This document shows positions 3,957 through 6,131 of a stretch of 6,131 nucleotides of DNA, one piece after another. The DNA comes from Oscillospiraceae bacterium (GTDB lineage: Bacteria > Bacillota > Clostridia > Oscillospirales > Oscillospiraceae): NCBI GenBank assembly GCA_020025425.1, contig JAHHSD010000073.1, positions 1-6,131 of the forward strand, given 5' to 3'. Within the stretch, counting starts at the first letter, position 1. Each line of letters begins with the position of its first letter. The notes beneath the pieces are model-generated. The model worked only from the letters and a program-made list of their open reading frames with translations. It was not told the DNA's origin and did not search any database. Made by a program: the position numbers and the translations under genes.

Positions 3957-4856
3957 GTGCCGCCAGACCAAGTTTGGCCACTGCTTTTTGCAATCAGTTT
4001 CTGTATCAATGTGGTTTTGCTCCTGCGGGAGCCCATCCTGCGTCTGCTCCACCGGGGCGAGGAGGTCTCCGAGGACGAGATCATGGCCATGGTGGAGGAG
4101 GGTGAGGAATCCGGCGCCATCGAGTCCAATGAGAAAGAGCTGATCGAGAACGTCTTTGAGTTCAACAACTCCACCGCAGAGGACGTGATGATCCACCGCA
4201 CCGACATGGTCACCATCGACCTGGAGGACAGCGACGAGGAGATCCTGGACGCCATCCGCAGCTCGGGCCTGTCCCGTTTCCCGGTCTACCAGGACACGGT
4301 GGACGACATTGTGGGCATCCTGTCCACCCGGGAATACCTGCTCAACTCCCGTCTGCCCCAGCCCAAGCCCCTGAAGGAGCTGCTGCGGCCGGCCTATTTC
4401 GTCCCCGAATCCGTGCGGGCCGACATCCTGTTCCGGGACATGCAGAACCGCAAGACCCACATGGCTCTGGTGGTGGACGAGTACGGCGGCACCAGCGGCC
4501 TGGTCACCCTGGAGGACCTGCTGGAGGAGATCGTGGGCAATATTTATGACGAGTTCGATCCCCAGGCCGAGCAGGAGATCATCCAGCTGGAGCCCAACCT
4601 GTGGCGGGTATCCGGCAGCGCCGATCTGGAGGAGCTGTCCGAGGCCATGCACCTGGACCTGCCTCTGGACGAGGATGAGCTGGACTGTGACACCCTGGGC
4701 GGCCTGGTGTTTGCGCAGATGTCCGTGATCCCCGAGGACGGCAGCCGTCCGGTGGTGGAGACCATGGGGCTGCGCATCCGGGTGGAGGAGCTGTGCGACC
4801 GCCGGGTGGAGTGGGCCCTGGTGGAAAAACTGGACCTCCCTGAGAAATCTGATTGA
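3957..4856 (+). CDS. CBS-pair / CorC_HlyC transporter-associated domain protein, short form with one membrane segment
   Basis: This 299-aa protein belongs to the HlyC/CorC (TlyC, CNNM-like) family, whose CBS pair and C-terminal domain are linked to divalent cation (Mg2+/Co2+) efflux or homeostasis. Residues 7-23 form one hydrophobic segment. A charged linker follows, then ESNEKELIENVFEFNNSTAEDVM (57-78), CBS1 (about 73-130) and CBS2 (about 140-197) with the signature VVDEYGGTSGLVTLEDLLEEIVG (172-194). The CorC_HlyC domain is at about 212-292. The full DUF21/CNNM transmembrane domain of about 130-190 residues is absent. It does not look freshly truncated, because a promoter and ribosome binding site lie directly upstream. 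The GTG start has AAGGGGGA 7-8 nt upstream; the next in-frame ATG (4083) would remove the hydrophobic segment. E. coli CorC (about 292 aa) is likewise a short form without the DUF21 domain. 'Hemolysin' labels for this family are historical. Whether it moves ions itself is doubtful. Confidence 0.9.
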   Translation: MPPDQVWPLLFAISFCINVVLLLREPILRLLHRGEEVSEDEIMAMVEEGEESGAIESNEKELIENVFEFNNSTAEDVMIHRTDMVTIDLEDSDEEILDAIRSSGLSRFPVYQDTVDDIVGILSTREYLLNSRLPQPKPLKELLRPAYFVPESVRADILFRDMQNRKTHMALVVDEYGGTSGLVTLEDLLEEIVGNIYDEFDPQAEQEIIQLEPNLWRVSGSADLEELSEAMHLDLPLDEDELDCDTLGGLVFAQMSVIPEDGSRPVVETMGLRIRVEELCDRRVEWALVEKLDLPEKSD

Positions 4857-4860
4857 GCTT

Positions 4861-4890
4861 GATGGGACCGCAGATGCGGTCCCATCTTTT
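4861..4890 (+). terminator. Intrinsic terminator after the CBS/CorC gene
   Basis: GATGGGACCGC (4861-4871) and GCGGTCCCATC (4876-4886) form a perfect 11-bp stem with an AGAT loop. TTTT (4887-4890) follows directly. The stem begins 4 bases after the TGA stop. This is a textbook rho-independent terminator and makes the downstream gene a separate transcription unit. Confidence 0.92.
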
Positions 4891-4933
4891 AATACTCCAA
4901 TTCTTTTTTACAACTTTCATAGTTTGTTCTGGA

Positions 4934-4958
4934 ATTTTACACAAGGATGGTGTAAAAT
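4934..4958. repeat. 25-bp inverted repeat over the promoter, candidate operator
   Basis: ATTTTACAC (4934-4942) and GTGTAAAAT (4950-4958) are exact reverse complements around a 7-base centre, AAGGATG. The left arm contains the -35 hexamer and the right arm fills the spacer up to the first base of the -10. A dimeric repressor bound here would occlude RNA polymerase. As the repeat lies upstream of the predicted start of transcription, a DNA-level operator is more likely than an RNA hairpin. I do not recognise the motif as a named regulator's box. Confidence 0.55.
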
Positions 4959-4963
4959 ATAAG
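4936..4963 (+). promoter_or_regulatory. Promoter of the beta-CASP nuclease gene
   Basis: TTTACA (4936-4941, five of six consensus bases) and TATAAG (4958-4963, five of six) are separated by 16 bases. Transcription would start near 4970, about 30 nt before the ATG at 5000. The gene has a strong AAAGGAGG ribosome binding site at 4985-4992. Confidence 0.6.
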
Positions 4964-4999
4964 TGAAATCTCAGCATTTCTATCAAAGGAGGTTCGCTT

Positions 5000-6131
5000 A
5001 TGAAGCTATCATTTTTTGGTGCAGCCCATGCAGTCACCGGCAGCTGCCATTGTCTGGAGGTCAACGGGAAAAAAATCCTGATCGACTGCGGCCTGCAGCA
5101 GGGACGAGACGAGCATGACAACAACATGCTGGATTTCTCCCCCGGCTATATCGACTATGTTCTGATTACCCACGCCCATATCGACCACTCCGGACGCCTT
5201 CCCCTGCTGGTCAAGCAGGGCTTCAACGGCCAGATCTTCACCACCCGGCTCACCTCTCAGCTCCTGTCCATCATGCTGCGCGACTCCGCCCACATCCAGG
5301 AGAGCGACGCCCAGTGGCAGAACCAGAAGGGCCGCCGGGCCGGTCTGGAGGCAGTAGAACCTCTGTACACCGTGGCCGACGCGGAGGCAGCCATTGAGCT
5401 GATCAACTCCGTGGAGTACGGCCAGACCTTTGATCTGTGCGAGGGCGTGAAGGTCCGCTTCAACGACGCCGGCCATCTGCTGGGCTCCGCCACTGTGGAG
5501 CTGTGGCTCACCGAGGGCGATGTGAGCAAGAAGATCGTCTTTTCCGGCGACCTGGGCAACACCGACCAGCCCATCATCCGGGACCCCCAGTTCGTGGACC
5601 AGGCCGACTATGTGGTTATGGAATCCACCTACGGCGACCGGGACCACGAGGTCCCCGAGAGCTACACCGAGGCCCTGGCCGAGCTCATCGACGACGTGTT
5701 CTCCAAGGGCGGCAACATTATCATCCCCTCCTTCGCCGTGGGCCGTACCCAGGAGCTGCTCTACTTCCTGCGGGAAATCAAGGACAGGCACCTGGTAAAG
5801 ACCGCCCCCAACTTCACCGTCTGCGTGGACAGCCCCCTGGCCGCCGAGGCCACCAAGATCTACGCCGGCGATCTGCGCGGCTATCTGGACGAGGAGGCCA
5901 TCGCCGTGCTCCAGAGCGGGGACAACCTGTTCACCTTCCCCGGCCTGACCCTGACCCAGAGCACCGAGGAGTCCAAGGCCCTGAACATGGACCCCTCCCC
6001 GAAAATCATCATCTCCGCCGCCGGCATGTGTGACGCCGGCCGCATCCGCCACCACCTGAAGCACAACCTGTGGCGCCCGGAGTGCGCCGTGGTCTTTGTG
6101 GGCTATCAGGCCGAGGGCACCCTGGGCCGCC
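5000..6131 (+). CDS. MBL-fold beta-CASP ribonuclease (YSH1/CPSF73-like), 5' part
   Basis: The ATG at 5000 follows AAAGGAGG (4985-4992) at 7-nt spacing. The frame stays open to the window edge, so 377 codons are visible and the 3' end is missing. It is a metallo-beta-lactamase-fold zinc hydrolase of the beta-CASP RNase group (COG1236, like Thermus TTHA0252). Motifs in order are GAAHAVTGS (7-15), HAHIDHSGRLP (58-68) with zinc ligands His58, His60, Asp62 and His63, then DAGHLLGSA with His159, and FSGDLGN with Asp184. Beta-CASP motif A is the ESTYGD at 208-213, followed by IIPSFAVGRTQELLY (241-255) and GMCDAGRIRHHLKHNL (342-357, motif B region). The visible end is VFVGYQAEGTLGR; the motif C histidine should lie beyond the window. 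The family cleaves or trims RNA in the cytoplasm. No KH domain is present at the N-terminus. The substrate in this organism is unknown. Confidence 0.93.
   Translation, partial: MKLSFFGAAHAVTGSCHCLEVNGKKILIDCGLQQGRDEHDNNMLDFSPGYIDYVLITHAHIDHSGRLPLLVKQGFNGQIFTTRLTSQLLSIMLRDSAHIQESDAQWQNQKGRRAGLEAVEPLYTVADAEAAIELINSVEYGQTFDLCEGVKVRFNDAGHLLGSATVELWLTEGDVSKKIVFSGDLGNTDQPIIRDPQFVDQADYVVMESTYGDRDHEVPESYTEALAELIDDVFSKGGNIIIPSFAVGRTQELLYFLREIKDRHLVKTAPNFTVCVDSPLAAEATKIYAGDLRGYLDEEAIAVLQSGDNLFTFPGLTLTQSTEESKALNMDPSPKIIISAAGMCDAGRIRHHLKHNLWRPECAVVFVGYQAEGTLGR

Noticed and set aside
3721..4143. Possible missing N-terminal membrane domain of the CBS/CorC protein in the open frames before 3957
   Set aside because: These frames differ from the CorC frame, contain promoter-like AT-rich DNA, and encode no hydrophobic helices. 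The GTG start with its own ribosome binding site explains the gene without a frameshift.
3810..4652. Minus-strand open frame of 280 codons opposite the CBS/CorC gene
   Set aside because: It is a shadow of the CBS-domain gene, rich in L, Q, G and H, and it runs through the CBS/CorC promoter region without a start site of its own.
4861..4999. Riboswitch or small RNA before the beta-CASP gene
   Set aside because: The gap is only 143 bases and is fully accounted for by a terminator, a promoter with an inverted repeat, and a ribosome binding site. The leader of about 30 nt is too short for a known riboswitch.
5009..6064. Minus-strand open frame of 351 codons opposite the beta-CASP gene
   Set aside because: The plus-strand frame carries every MBL/beta-CASP motif and a strong ribosome binding site. 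The antisense product is compositionally biased and has no recognisable domain.

Overview
The window looks like chromosomal core DNA from a GC-rich, endospore-forming member of the Firmicutes/Clostridia. An Oscillospiraceae-like gut anaerobe (Flavonifractor/Oscillibacter type) is my inference, not something I could test. The grounds are a clear SpoIIID sporulation regulator, strong GC-rich third codon positions, AAGGAGG-type ribosome binding sites, Firmicutes-type MurC, ThyA and DHFR sequences, and a bacteriohemerythrin of the kind found in anaerobes and microaerophiles. I see no phage, IS, CRISPR, tRNA or rRNA sequence.

Layout. Positions 1-892 (+) carry the 3' two-thirds of murC (peptidoglycan precursor synthesis). 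It ends against a perfect 46-bp palindrome (928-973), which is probably a shared bidirectional terminator with the convergent folA. On the minus strand follow folA (994-1473, dihydrofolate reductase) and thyA (1486-2316, thymidylate synthase), read thyA then folA as one two-gene operon. ThyA makes dTMP and releases dihydrofolate, and FolA recycles that dihydrofolate. Upstream on the same strand is spoIIID (2399-2647, TTG start), with its own sigma-E-like promoter. Next is a gene (2828-3673) encoding a bacteriohemerythrin domain fused to a CheX-type phosphatase domain.

The gap 3674-3956 is a divergent promoter region: an extended -10 sigma-A promoter faces left to the hemerythrin-CheX gene, and another promoter faces right. 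Rightward come a CBS/CorC_HlyC-domain protein with a single membrane segment (3957-4856, GTG start), a strong intrinsic terminator (4861-4890), and a promoter embedded in a 25-bp inverted repeat that could be an operator. Last is the 5' part of a metallo-beta-lactamase/beta-CASP nuclease gene (5000 to the window end).

Most of the window is conserved housekeeping. The item most worth a second look is the two-domain hemerythrin-CheX protein, which has all seven diiron ligands and the CheX E-x-x-N catalytic motif. It may couple oxygen or redox state to response-regulator dephosphorylation. Secondary points are the operator-like palindrome before the beta-CASP gene, the sigma-E-like promoter of spoIIID, the non-canonical Met20-loop motif of the DHFR, and several unusual hairpins between genes.
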